From: Candidatus Limnocylindria bacterium
Lineage (GTDB): Bacteria; Chloroflexota; Limnocylindria; QHBO01
Length of the DNA: 19,133 nt
Reading direction: 5' to 3'
Assembly (NCBI GenBank): GCA_030146365.1
Contig: JASLBU010000058.1
Coordinates: 1-19,133 of the forward strand
Notes under the pieces: generated by a model
What the model saw: only the letters and a program-made list of their open reading frames with translations
What the model was told of the DNA's origin: nothing
Databases searched by the model: none
Shown here: positions 1-7,701 of the stretch, piece after piece
How positions within the stretch are numbered: position 1 is the first letter of the stretch
Layout: every line of letters begins with the position of its first letter
Translations under genes and position numbers: made by a program

Positions 1-143
1 AGGTGCAGGAGGAGCTGCAGGCGCGCATCCCAGAGGGCGGAGTCCCAGCCGGCATAGCCGAACACGGTGAGCGCCGCAGCCAGCGAGACGATCTCGGCTG
101 CCGACCGCGCCCGCAGCCAGGCGCCGATGGTTGTGTGGCTCAT
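1..143 (-). CDS. N-terminus of a probable integral membrane protein (partial, runs off the left edge)
   Basis: An ATG at 143 overlaps the stop codon of the upstream CYTH gene (TCAT on the plus strand at 140-143, that is ATGA on the coding strand), so translation is probably coupled. Only 47 codons are inside the window. The visible protein starts MSHTTIGAWLRARSAAEI and continues into a hydrophobic stretch (about residues 17-31, rich in Ala, Leu, Val and Gly), with Arg residues before it and GYAGWDSALWDARL after it. This looks like the first transmembrane helix and loop of a polytopic membrane protein. The pattern reminds me of O-antigen ligase/polymerase-like proteins, but too little is present to assign a family. 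It is the last visible gene of the sulfurtransferase-WYL-CYTH operon. Confidence 0.6.
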   Translation of the reverse strand, partial: MSHTTIGAWLRARSAAEIVSLAAALTVFGYAGWDSALWDARLQLLLH

Positions 144-775
144 GCCCGGTCGAGGAGCTCCAGCGCGTGCTCCAGCTTCGTGCGCGGCTCGCGGCTCAGG
201 CCGGGAATCGCCTCCAGCGCGGTGGTGATCCCGGCCACCGGCGCCTCGTCACCTCCGGCGGCGAGCTCGAGCTCGACCGCGTGCAGCCGGCCCAGTGTCC
301 GCCCGCCGTGGATGACGTCGACCACGTCCAGGCTGAGCAGGCCGATCTCCCGGCCGTCGCGGAGTCGAACCGACCGCTCGGTCCGCGACTGGGCCAGCCG
401 GAATCGCTCAATCAGCGGCCGGCCACCGGACAGCGCCTCGAGCCGGGCGCGCGCCGCGCTGGGCGGCCAGTGGGCCGGGTCGACGGTGTCCGTGGCCGGT
501 CCCTCGACCTCCGGTCGGCGATGGAGCCCGTCCGCAGGGACCTCGGAGGCGGCCGGCCCCTTCAGCGATACCCGGACCGCCCCCTCTCGGCTCCGGAGCC
601 GGCACGCCCACCGCGCAGCCGACAGGCGGAGGTCCTCCGTGTCGAGGTAGACGTCCACCTCGTCCACGGTCCGGGCCGGACCGAGCACCGCGTCGGCGAG
701 GCGCTCGACCGCCGCGAGGCGGGTCAGTGGTCCGGGTCCGTCGGCGGTGAGCTTTGCCTCGACCTCAGTCGCCAT
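140..775 (-). CDS. CYTH-domain protein (triphosphate tunnel metalloenzyme / class IV adenylate cyclase-like)
   Basis: This 211-residue protein has the hallmarks of the CYTH superfamily, whose members bind a triphosphate in an eight-stranded tunnel and hydrolyse inorganic triphosphate, thiamine triphosphate or ATP. The N-terminal ExExK signature is present as EVEAK (residues 4-8). It is followed by the YLDT strand (43-46), a basic RLRSR strand (59-63), SLKG with Lys72, the HRRPEVEGP strand (85-93), an acidic pair in AVELEL (166-171) and a basic C-terminal RTK (198-200). All the usual metal and phosphate ligands appear intact. No CHAD domain follows. I chose ATG 775 because the ExExK motif starts right after it; an in-frame ATG at 892 would add 39 residues lying inside the WYL gene. 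The gene overlaps the WYL gene by 11 nt and the next gene by 4 nt. The substrate cannot be told from sequence. Confidence 0.85.
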   Translation of the reverse strand: MATEVEAKLTADGPGPLTRLAAVERLADAVLGPARTVDEVDVYLDTEDLRLSAARWACRLRSREGAVRVSLKGPAASEVPADGLHRRPEVEGPATDTVDPAHWPPSAARARLEALSGGRPLIERFRLAQSRTERSVRLRDGREIGLLSLDVVDVIHGGRTLGRLHAVELELAAGGDEAPVAGITTALEAIPGLSREPRTKLEHALELLDRA

Positions 776-1796
776 ACCGTGCCGCCGCCCGCCGGATCGC
801 GTCCGCCACGGAGCCACGCAGCGAGTCGGGCTCCAGCACCTCGACCCCGTCGCCCCAGGACAGGATCCACGGCTGGATCTCGACGGTGCCATTCACGGTG
901 ACGGCAAGCTCCAGGCCGCCATCCGGGAGATCGGCCAGCTCCTGCGACCGGTGCCACACCGCCTCCCGAAGCCGGTGCGCGATCGCGGCGTCGAACCGCA
1001 GGCGGATGCGCACGGGCGGCGTCCCATCGGGCGACCAGATGCCCCACGAGCTCGCGAGCCACCGATCCGGATCGAACGTGTCGGGGATCTCGTAGCGGTC
1101 GGAGGTAAGGGTCGCCGAGCGGATGCGCTCGACCTTGTACGTCCGCATCGCGTCCGCGAGCTCGTCGTGCCCGATGAGGTAGACGCTGCGCAGAGCCGCG
1201 TCCGGCTCGAGGAAGTACGGGTGAACCCGGGTCCGCTTCCGCGCACCGGTGCCGGGGTCGTAGTCGATCTCGACGACGCGCCCCTCGGCCCAGCCCCTCG
1301 CGACCGCGGAGAACGAACGGCTGAACGGCTCGTTGCGATCGTGCTCGCCGATCCTCAGCATCGTGGCGGCCACGTGCCGGGCGATCGGCTGTGGCAGCGC
1401 ATCGGCCAGCTTCGTGAACGCGCTCACGACAGCCGCGTCGTACTGGTCGGACCAGCGGGCGATGAGACGCGACGCGAGGAACAGGACGATCGCCTCCGGG
1501 ACCGACAGCCGCAGCGGAGGCAGGAAGAACTTGCGGTCGATGCCGTATCGGCCCCGACCGGCCTGGAACACCGGGACGCCCAGCTCCTCATCCAGGGCAT
1601 TGATGTCGCGGTACACCGTCCGCGTCGTCATGCCCGTCAGCTTCGCGATCTCGGTGACGGCCACGCCCTGCTCACCGCTGCCGCGGGAGTAGAGGATCGA
1701 CACGACGCTGAGCAGCCGGGCCAGGCGGTCCCGCTTGCGGCCGACGCGGTCCGCGGCTCCCTCGTCCCAGCCGGACCAGTCGTCGGGCCCGGTCAC
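765..1796 (-). CDS. WYL-domain HTH transcriptional regulator (YafY/DeoR-like)
   Basis: This 343-residue protein has an N-terminal winged HTH (about residues 20-78, including AVTEIAKLTGMTTRTVYRDI). A WYL ligand-sensing domain follows (about 160-240, with RSVYLIGHDE at 203-212 in place of the canonical WYL triplet), then a C-terminal WCX extension (about 258-340, with IQPWILSWGDGVEVLEP). WYL regulators bind DNA through the HTH and sense ligands, often nucleotides or single-stranded DNA, through the WYL fold. The start is GTG 1796, whose GTGA overlaps the stop of the upstream sulfurtransferase gene. The open frame continues upstream, but that extra part lies wholly inside the sulfurtransferase gene and has no conserved features. 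Its 3' end overlaps the CYTH gene by 11 nt. It may regulate its own operon; no operator is obvious. Confidence 0.92.
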   Translation of the reverse strand: MTGPDDWSGWDEGAADRVGRKRDRLARLLSVVSILYSRGSGEQGVAVTEIAKLTGMTTRTVYRDINALDEELGVPVFQAGRGRYGIDRKFFLPPLRLSVPEAIVLFLASRLIARWSDQYDAAVVSAFTKLADALPQPIARHVAATMLRIGEHDRNEPFSRSFSAVARGWAEGRVVEIDYDPGTGARKRTRVHPYFLEPDAALRSVYLIGHDELADAMRTYKVERIRSATLTSDRYEIPDTFDPDRWLASSWGIWSPDGTPPVRIRLRFDAAIAHRLREAVWHRSQELADLPDGGLELAVTVNGTVEIQPWILSWGDGVEVLEPDSLRGSVADAIRRAAARYGD

Positions 1797-2638
1797 GGCA
1801 TCGGGCCGGTGGCCACGGGCCGCTCGGGATCGGACGACCAGTCGCTCCACGACCCTTCGTACAGCCGCCCGCCGCCCAGCCCCGCCAGCTCGAGGGCGAG
1901 CAGGTCGTGCGTCGCGGTGATGCCGGAGCCGCAGGAGGCGATGACCGGGCGGGCTCCGGCCCCCAGGGCCGAGTAGCGCTCTCGCAGCTGCTCGGGCGGC
2001 AGGAACCGGCCCTCGCCGTCGAGGTTGTCCCCCCACGGCGCGCTGTGGGCGCCGGGGATGTGACCCGCCCGCGGGTCGACCGGCTCCGCCTCGCCGCGGT
2101 AGCGCTCGGGCGCCCGGGCATCGAGCAGGACGACCTCCGGGCTGCGACCCGCGACGGCGTTTGCGTCCACCACGTCGTCGCGTGGCTCAGCGGGCGTCCA
2201 GTGCGCCGCGCGGTGACCCGCCGGTTCGGTGGTGATCGGCAGGCCGGCGCCCACCCAGGCGTCGATGCCCCCATCCAGCACGGCCGCGCGGCCGTCGTGG
2301 CCGAAATGCCCGAAGAGCCACCACAGCCGTGCCGCCACGCTGCCACCGGCGTCGTCGTAGGCGACCACGAGGTGCTCGTCGCCGACGCCCGCCGCGCCGA
2401 GCACGCCGCCCAGCTTCTCGGCGGCCGGCAGCGGGTGACGGCCCGGGCCCTCACCGGGCGACGAGAGGTCTCGGTCGAGGTCGAGGAAGATCGCGCCGGG
2501 CAGATGCCCCTCCTCGTACCGCTCGCGGCCCGATCTCCCGGTCAGCGACCAGCGCACGTCGGCGACGCGCAGCGCCGGGTCGTCGATGTGGTCGCCCAGC
2601 CAGCCCACGCTGACGATTGGTCCCGACAGGCTCAGCAT
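1793..2638 (-). CDS. Two-domain sulfurtransferase (thiosulfate / 3-mercaptopyruvate sulfurtransferase)
   Basis: This 281-residue protein, the normal length for the family, has two rhodanese modules. The N-terminal one (about residues 8-140) contains EEGHLPGAIFLD and has Asp at the catalytic position (VVAYDDAGG, 91-99), so it is the inactive half. The C-terminal one (about 155-280) has AGHIPGA (191-197), the active-site loop CGSGIT with Cys236, and the terminal GSWSDWS box. The loop resembles the CGSGVT of mercaptopyruvate sulfurtransferases (SseA type) more than the CRKGVT of thiosulfate sulfurtransferases. It would move sulfur from a donor through a Cys persulfide to cyanide or thiols. No signal peptide is visible, so it is cytoplasmic. 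It is the first gene of the operon, with a TACCAT hexamer 6 nt before the ATG and no Shine-Dalgarno sequence. Confidence 0.93.
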   Translation of the reverse strand: MLSLSGPIVSVGWLGDHIDDPALRVADVRWSLTGRSGRERYEEGHLPGAIFLDLDRDLSSPGEGPGRHPLPAAEKLGGVLGAAGVGDEHLVVAYDDAGGSVAARLWWLFGHFGHDGRAAVLDGGIDAWVGAGLPITTEPAGHRAAHWTPAEPRDDVVDANAVAGRSPEVVLLDARAPERYRGEAEPVDPRAGHIPGAHSAPWGDNLDGEGRFLPPEQLRERYSALGAGARPVIASCGSGITATHDLLALELAGLGGGRLYEGSWSDWSSDPERPVATGPMP

Positions 2639-2644
2639 CGGCTC

Positions 2645-2650
2645 ATGGTA
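2645..2650 (-). promoter_or_regulatory. Candidate -10 hexamer for a leaderless sulfurtransferase transcript
   Basis: The coding strand reads TACCAT, then six bases GAGCCG, then the ATG at 2638. A -10 box at this distance would place the transcription start at or next to the A of ATG. No Shine-Dalgarno sequence and no clear -35 are present. The hexamer lies in the 30-nt gap before the lipoprotein stop, so the operon can start here independently. Confidence 0.55.
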
Positions 2651-2668
2651 CCGCCAGACCGTGCGCGC

Positions 2669-3442
2669 TCAGCCGCCCTCACTCTGGATTGGCGTCTCCT
2701 CGGCAGCAGGCTCACCACTCGGATCAGGCGGGGCGCTCGCGTCGGCCGTGGCGCTGGCGACCGGCGTCGGCGATGGCGCCGGCTCGCCGGGAAGCTGCTC
2801 GATGATCGCCCGGTTGACGGCGTCGTCCACGCCGATGAGCAGGAACACGTACTCGCCGCTCGACCACGTGTAGACCATCGTGCCGGCGGCGGTCGCGTTG
2901 TCCTCCGGCCTGGCCCAGACCTGATGGCCCCCGGCCTCACCCAGCTCCCACGGCTCGCTATCCAGCCCCGCGATCCCGACGTAGCGGCCGGCCGTGGCGA
3001 GGTGCGGCTCGAGGTCCTCCGTGGCGACCTCCTCCCCGTCGACGCGCACGGCATACAGCGTCGCCCGCGGCTGCTCGACGTAGGCCAGGACGAGCGAGGC
3101 GAACCGGTCGCCGATCTCGCCGTACGCGGTACCCACGTCGCCCGGCGTGAGCGCGAACTCGTCGAACGGCGCGACGATCACCGCGGCCCCGGCTGCCTCA
3201 GTGGGGATCAGCCCGGCCAGCTCCGCATCGGGCTCGTTCGTGAAGCGCGGGGTCGGCGCGGGCGTCGGTGTCGGCTCGGGCGTCGGGACGGAGGTGGCCG
3301 AAGGAGCGACGCTCGGGACGGGGCTGGCGGTCGCCGTGGGTGCCGGGTCGGTCGAGCTGCAGGCAGCGAGGACGGTCGTGCTGGCCAGGAGGACCGCCAT
3401 GCGCAGCACGGGGCGCCGCAAGGCAGCGCGAGGAGTCGTCAT
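2669..3442 (-). CDS. Secreted lipoprotein with Pro/Thr-rich linker, function unknown
   Basis: The 257-residue product starts with a basic n-region (MTTPRAALRRPVLR), a hydrophobic core and a lipobox VLAAC with Cys28, so it should be lipidated and held on the outer face of the cytoplasmic membrane. Residues about 30-66 are a Thr/Pro/Ala/Ser-rich low-complexity linker of the cell-wall-spanning kind. A folded domain (about 70-225) follows, rich in Ala, Gly and acidic residues, with segments such as PFDEFALTPGDVG and YVFLLIGVDDAVNRAIIEQLP. The tail is again Pro/Ala/Ser/Glu-rich. I recognise no catalytic motif. The end of the folded part looks like an accuracy or transfer check domain seen in some hypothetical lipoproteins, but I cannot name a family. 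It sits 17 nt after the GGDEF gene and has its own TATCAT hexamer. Confidence 0.85.
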   Translation of the reverse strand: MTTPRAALRRPVLRMAVLLASTTVLAACSSTDPAPTATASPVPSVAPSATSVPTPEPTPTPAPTPRFTNEPDAELAGLIPTEAAGAAVIVAPFDEFALTPGDVGTAYGEIGDRFASLVLAYVEQPRATLYAVRVDGEEVATEDLEPHLATAGRYVGIAGLDSEPWELGEAGGHQVWARPEDNATAAGTMVYTWSSGEYVFLLIGVDDAVNRAIIEQLPGEPAPSPTPVASATADASAPPDPSGEPAAEETPIQSEGG

Positions 3443-3451
3443 CGGCGGCGG

Positions 3452-3457
3452 ATGATA
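3452..3457 (-). promoter_or_regulatory. Candidate -10 hexamer for the lipoprotein gene
   Basis: The coding strand reads TATCAT, then nine bases of CCG repeats, then the ATG at 3442. The hexamer falls in the 17-nt gap between the GGDEF gene's stop and this start. It would give a leader of only two or three nucleotides. No Shine-Dalgarno sequence is seen. Confidence 0.5.
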
Positions 3458-3459
3458 CC

Positions 3460-6400
3460 TCAGGCCGCGCCCCGAGCCTCCTCGGCGGCGTCGTTCTGGC
3501 GCCTTCGACGTCCCGGGTCTCGGCGCTCGTTCACCGCCCGGGACAGGGCGGTCAGCACATCGGCGCGGAAGGTGGCCGGGTGCTCGCGCAACGACGCGAG
3601 TGCCTCGCGCCGGCCCCCGCGGCGCGAGGCCGCCCCCGTGGTCAGCTCGTCGTAGCCGTTCGCCGCCGCCACGATGTGCGCACCCACCCGGCCGGCGGCG
3701 CGTGCTGCCCGTCGGCGCCGGCGGGCGCCGTCGGTCACCAGCTTGCGCGCGCCGATGACGAGTGCCGCGACGTTGCGCAGTGACGGCACGGCGGCGAGCT
3801 CGGCGACACGGCGATCATCGAGGCCGTGGAGCCGCGCCGCCAGCTCCAGGGCGTGGCGAGCCTCCTCGTCGATCCCGAGCTCGGCCGCAATGGCGACGGC
3901 GAGCCGCGCGACCCGGTCCACGTGGCCTCGCTGGCCGCCGCGCCCGTCGATCGAGCGGGTGATGGTGAGCACGGCGTCGCGAACGCCCGCGTGGGCGTCG
4001 ACGGGCAGGCCGAGGTGCTCGGCGCGCTCGACGATCTGGTCCACGCCGACCTCCTCGTCGCTTTCACGGACGGCGAGCGCCGCGAGGTGCTCCAGCTGGC
4101 CCCGCAGCTGGCCCACGTCGGTGGGCAGCTGATCGCTGCGCACCACGCGGTCCTCCCCGGCTCGCTTGCCGAAGAAGAGGGCGGTGTCCGCCGCGGAGAT
4201 GAGCCCGGCGCGGTCGGTCGCGTCGTCCGGGAGCCCCGCGACGCCGATGGTGATCGTGACGGGGGTGGGGTCGGACGTCGTCAGCCGCGCCACCGCCCGG
4301 CGGACGCGGTCGGCCATGCGGGCCGATTCGGCGACGCCGGCGCCCGGCAGGATGAGCGCGAACTCGTCGCCGCCGTAGCGGAAGACGCGGTCCTCGGACC
4401 GCGCGGCGCCGTAGATGGTGGTGGCGATGCGATGGAGCAGCTCGTCACCGGCCGGGTGCCCGTGCCGGTCGTTGTAGGCCTTGAAGCTGTCGAGGTCCAT
4501 CATCAGCAGGCTGAGCCGCCGGGCGGCTCGCCGGCGCGCTCTCGCTGCCGTATCGATCAAGTCGCCGAGCGCGCGCTGGAAGGCACCGTGGTTCCCGAGC
4601 CCGGTCAGGGCATCGGTGTCGGCCCGCTGGCTCATGGCGTGGTGCGCGTCGGCGTTGCGGAGGGCGATCGACGCCTGCGCCGCGAACAGCTGGACCAGCT
4701 CGAAGTCGCTCGTGCTGAAGTACACCTCCGCCCCTCCCACCCGGGAGACGTTGAGTGCGCCGAGGACGTCGCCGTCGGCGACCAGCGGCACGACGACGAT
4801 CGCCTCCGGGTCCGGCGGGGTGCCGGGGATCTGGAGGGCACGCGGATCGGAGAGCGCGTCGTTGGCCAGGATCGGCTGCGCGTGCTGCACGGCCCAGCCC
4901 ATCAGCCCGCGTCCGAACGGGATCTCGTAGCGGCCGACCTCCTCGGCGTGGCGCTCCCGAGTAAGGACGGGAACCATGACCTGCCGCAGCGCATCGGTCC
5001 GGTAGATCGACAGGTTGTCGTAGGCCACGACATCGCGGAGCCCGTCCGCGATCGTCTCCAGCACGCCGCCACGGTCCAGCGTGGCGAGCAGACGCTCGCT
5101 GATGTCGAGCAGGCGGCGCTGCGAGTCGGCTCGCCGGGAGAGCTCCGCAGACTGCGCCGCCAGCTGCTCATAGGTGGTCGCGTTCGCCATCGCCTGCGCG
5201 GCGTAGCCGGCGAAGATCACCATCGTCTGCAGATCGTCATCCGTGAAGCGGTTGAAGCCCAGCTGGCTCAGGACGATGATGCCGAGCGCCGCTCCCTCGT
5301 AAAGCATCGGAACCAACAGCATCGACTCCGGCACGTCATCGGTGCCCTGGATCGTCTTGCCGCGCTCGTCCTCGAGCGCGTCATTGATGAGCAGCGGCTT
5401 GCCGTGCTCCGCCACCCACCCGGTGAATCCCTCGCCGATCGCGACACGGAGGAGCGACGCCGGGTCCTCCGCGGTGCTGTCGAGCATCTCGCGCGTGAAG
5501 GCGATCGGCTCGCACATGCCGGTCTCGCGATCCACCCGGTAGATGCGAATGTCGTGGTAGTGCGCCAGCGTGCGTGCCTCCGCCACGATCGCCTCGCCGA
5601 TGGACCTCACGTCCGTCAGCCGGTTCAGGCGTGCGGACAGGTCCTGGATGGACCGCATTCGCGCCGCCTGGACGGCGACCGACTTGTAGAGCCTCGCGTT
5701 CTGCATCGCGATGGCCGCCTGATCCGCGAACGCCTGGACCAGCAGCAGGTCGGCGGGCGACCAGATCCGATCGGTGTCGTCGTACAGGCCCAGCACGCCG
5801 ATCGTCGTCCCGCGGCTGAACAGCGGCACGACGCACACCGTCCGGATGCCCTCCTCCGCGTAGGCGGTGCGCATGGCGCCGATGCTCTCGTCCTCGTGGG
5901 CGTTCCGGCTCCATTGCGGGGTGCTCGCGCGCATCGCGCGTACCGCGATCGTCGGCGTTTCCGGGGTCAGCGCCGCGCTGCGCGCGAGGAAGCGGTCGCT
6001 GAGCCCCCGAGTCGCCAACGCCTCCGGGTGCGGCATGTTGTCGAACAGCCAGATGCCGGCCCGGTCGGCGCCGAACAGGGTTCGCGTCCGCTCGACGATG
6101 TCCTCCACCACGCGGGCCGGATCGAGCTCGCCGCTCAGCTCCCTGCCGACCGAGCTCAGGACCCTGGCCCGACGGAGCTCACGACGGGCGTGGCCGAGGA
6201 TCCTGGCGCCGGCCAGCGCAGTCGCGGCAACGGTCACGAGGGAGGTCGACAGCTGCTCGCCCAGCGCGTCGGCGGTCGGCGCGTCCATGATCAGCAGGCC
6301 GACGGGACCGCGTCGCGTCGCCAGCAGCACTTCCACGTCGCCCGCGCGATGGACGTCGTCGGCCGGCATCTCCCGCGTGGCAGGCAGGATGCCGCCGAAG

Positions 6401-6786
6401 CCGGCATGCGCGGCGAGCCGCAGGCGGCTGTCGGTCGCCACGTAGACGGCGGCACGGGAGGCGCTCAGCTCCGTGCGGATGGCGCCCACGATCGTCCTCG
6501 CCACCGAGCCGACCGTGGGCGTCGCCGCCATGCCGGCCGCGATGCGGGCGAACAGCGCCACGCCCGCGGAGCCCTCCGTCTGCAGACCGATGTTGCTGCT
6601 GGAGCCATCCTCGACGAGGATGCGGTCGACGTCGGCGCGCCGGAACCGACGATCACCGCGGGCGTTGATGCGGTAGGCGGGCAGACGGCCCTGGTCGGTC
6701 CACGCCCGGATCGTGTTCGGGTGGACGCCGAGCCGTGCGGCGGCCTCGGCCACGCTGAGCAGGGCGTCGTTCTCGGTTGCCGGCAT
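3460..6786 (-). CDS. DNA-binding-like multi-GAF diguanylate cyclase with degenerate HD-GYP C-terminus
   Basis: This 1108-residue cytoplasmic signalling protein begins with a MerR/excisionase-type HTH (residues about 9-58: VAEAAARLGVHPNTIRAW, then RGDRRFRRADVDRIL). GAF-like sensor domains follow at about 90-200 (weakest), 215-365, 395-540 and 570-712. A GGDEF domain spans about 722-885, with DALTGLGNHGAF, DLDSFKAYNDRHGH and an intact GGDEF at 805-809. RSED (796-799) lies five residues before GGDEF and matches the RxxD inhibitory I-site, so it should make c-di-GMP from two GTP with product feedback. The tail (about 925-1090) resembles HD-GYP in GHVDRVARLAVAIA and ANGYDELTTG, but the HD pair is His987-Gly988 and the GYP segment is absent. 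AGGA stands 7 nt before the ATG, so unlike several neighbours it has a Shine-Dalgarno site. No membrane segment is visible. Confidence 0.93.
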   Translation of the reverse strand: MPATENDALLSVAEAAARLGVHPNTIRAWTDQGRLPAYRINARGDRRFRRADVDRILVEDGSSSNIGLQTEGSAGVALFARIAAGMAATPTVGSVARTIVGAIRTELSASRAAVYVATDSRLRLAAHAGFGGILPATREMPADDVHRAGDVEVLLATRRGPVGLLIMDAPTADALGEQLSTSLVTVAATALAGARILGHARRELRRARVLSSVGRELSGELDPARVVEDIVERTRTLFGADRAGIWLFDNMPHPEALATRGLSDRFLARSAALTPETPTIAVRAMRASTPQWSRNAHEDESIGAMRTAYAEEGIRTVCVVPLFSRGTTIGVLGLYDDTDRIWSPADLLLVQAFADQAAIAMQNARLYKSVAVQAARMRSIQDLSARLNRLTDVRSIGEAIVAEARTLAHYHDIRIYRVDRETGMCEPIAFTREMLDSTAEDPASLLRVAIGEGFTGWVAEHGKPLLINDALEDERGKTIQGTDDVPESMLLVPMLYEGAALGIIVLSQLGFNRFTDDDLQTMVIFAGYAAQAMANATTYEQLAAQSAELSRRADSQRRLLDISERLLATLDRGGVLETIADGLRDVVAYDNLSIYRTDALRQVMVPVLTRERHAEEVGRYEIPFGRGLMGWAVQHAQPILANDALSDPRALQIPGTPPDPEAIVVVPLVADGDVLGALNVSRVGGAEVYFSTSDFELVQLFAAQASIALRNADAHHAMSQRADTDALTGLGNHGAFQRALGDLIDTAARARRRAARRLSLLMMDLDSFKAYNDRHGHPAGDELLHRIATTIYGAARSEDRVFRYGGDEFALILPGAGVAESARMADRVRRAVARLTTSDPTPVTITIGVAGLPDDATDRAGLISAADTALFFGKRAGEDRVVRSDQLPTDVGQLRGQLEHLAALAVRESDEEVGVDQIVERAEHLGLPVDAHAGVRDAVLTITRSIDGRGGQRGHVDRVARLAVAIAAELGIDEEARHALELAARLHGLDDRRVAELAAVPSLRNVAALVIGARKLVTDGARRRRRAARAAGRVGAHIVAAANGYDELTTGAASRRGGRREALASLREHPATFRADVLTALSRAVNERRDPGRRRRQNDAAEEARGAA

Positions 6787-6855
6787 CGCTCATTCCTGTC
6801 GAGGGCCAGCGCGCCACCGGTCGCGATGGAGCTTCTGGTAGGTCCCGTGCACCGG

Positions 6856-6861
6856 ATGCTA
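6856..6861 (-). promoter_or_regulatory. Candidate -10 hexamer for the GGDEF gene
   Basis: TAGCAT on the coding strand, about 69 nt before the ATG at 6786, fits TANNNT and lies in the 146-nt intergenic region. It would give a leader of about 60 nt, consistent with the AGGA ribosome binding site present before this start. No clear -35 is visible, so this is weakly supported. Confidence 0.3.
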
Positions 6862-6889
6862 GAAACGGCAGGTCCGCGGCGCGATGCCT

Positions 6890-6924
6890 CGATGGTCCCA
6901 TCGGCCCCGTACCGGTGCCGATGG
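6890..6924. repeat. Inverted-repeat cluster downstream of the GIDE-like gene (possible terminator or operator)
   Basis: CCATCGGC (6898-6905) and GCCGATGG (6917-6924) are perfect 8-base inverted arms around an 11-nt loop. A third copy of the core, CGATGG at 6890-6895, can pair with the first arm instead. The cluster begins 9 nt beyond the stop of the minus-strand GIDE-like gene and upstream of the GGDEF gene. It could be a transcription end signal for the YbaK-GIDE unit, although no T-run follows, or a regulator site for the GGDEF gene. Confidence 0.35.
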
Positions 6925-6932
6925 CCGGTGGC

Positions 6933-7676
6933 TCAGGTCAGCAGGGCGGCCGCAAGGGCGCCGACGCCACCCACCGCCACGAGCACGACCGCCCCGCCCA
7001 CCCCGATCAGGGCGAGGGCAGTCACGCGCCGGTGGCGCCCGCCCAGCAATCGCATCGCGTCCTCCAGGCCCAGGTTGCTGATGAGGTAGCCGCCCTCCGG
7101 CGGCGCCAGCTCGGTCCGCCCGTCCGCCGTGCGCACGGGTCGGGCGAGGACCAGCAGCCGATCGGTGACGTTGAGGCTGCGCGTGAGCGCCCGCGCCTCC
7201 GTCGCCGGCCCGTGGCGATCGACCAGGGCCCGGACGGTGGAGGCGTGCGGCTCCTCGAGCGTCGACGGGTGCCCGCGCCAGACCTGCGGGATGGCGATGA
7301 GCGGCTCGGCGGCGTGCGACGGATCGAGCGGAACGGAGCCGTCGTGGTCCCAGAGGTCGAACGAGCGCGTCTCGCGGATCCGCTCCACGGTCCGCCAGGC
7401 GCGGCCGATGCGAACCTCCACGTCGCGGTGAAAGGCGACGAGGCGCTCCCCATCCCCGGCCTCCAGCGGGTCGCGGCACCGGATCCGGCCGATGACGCGG
7501 ACCGGCCGAGGCGGTGGATCGGCCTCACCCAGCATCCCGACACGGCGCTCGGGCGGACCTGCCAGTCGCCGCGCCCGTGTCGGGCTGGCCCCCGTGGAGC
7601 GCAGCGCCAGGATGGACGCAACGCCCAGGACCACGCCAAACGCGGCGAGCGCGGCGAACGTCAGCGCGAGCGGCAT
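6933..7676 (-). CDS. GIDE-like (BAM domain) membrane protein without a RING finger
   Basis: The 247-residue protein has one N-terminal transmembrane helix (about residues 3-25), a soluble domain (about 55-205) and a C-terminal helix (about 217-246). The soluble part has the pattern of the GIDE/BAM domain (the intermembrane-space domain of the eukaryotic E3 ligase MUL1 and its bacterial relatives): a VIGRIRC strand, then VAFHRDVEV, a W-x-R-V-E-R-I stretch, then SFDLWDHDGSVPLDPSHA, and near the end ALTRSLNVTDRLLVLARPV. This matches the family order from a 'V.G' strand to a 'pF.L.D..G.v.vdp' strand and an ALxxGDxVxVxG-like strand. No zinc-binding RING is present, as in most prokaryotic versions. 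The function of bacterial GIDE proteins is not established; they have been found near membrane-stress genes. It follows the YbaK gene by 25 nt with no own TANNNT box, so the two are probably co-transcribed. Confidence 0.65.
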   Translation of the reverse strand: MPLALTFAALAAFGVVLGVASILALRSTGASPTRARRLAGPPERRVGMLGEADPPPRPVRVIGRIRCRDPLEAGDGERLVAFHRDVEVRIGRAWRTVERIRETRSFDLWDHDGSVPLDPSHAAEPLIAIPQVWRGHPSTLEEPHASTVRALVDRHGPATEARALTRSLNVTDRLLVLARPVRTADGRTELAPPEGGYLISNLGLEDAMRLLGGRHRRVTALALIGVGGAVVLVAVGGVGALAAALLT

Positions 7677-7701
7677 GTCGGTGGAACGGAGCAGGCCGCC
7701 T

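Noticed and set aside
3..901. Long plus-strand open frames opposite the CYTH gene
   Set aside because: They are Arg/Ser/Pro-rich with no motifs and lie opposite a gene with clear CYTH motifs. In GC-rich DNA such antisense frames are common.
3240..3360. A tandem repeat in the lipoprotein gene
   Set aside because: It is only Pro/Thr/Ala-rich linker coding (imperfect CCG/ACG-type triplets), not a true repeat array.
3826..7089. A 1087-codon plus-strand open frame antisense to the GGDEF gene
   Set aside because: Its product is His/Arg/Asp-rich without recognisable domains, whereas the minus strand encodes HTH, GAF and GGDEF motifs in order. It follows from codon bias on the real strand.
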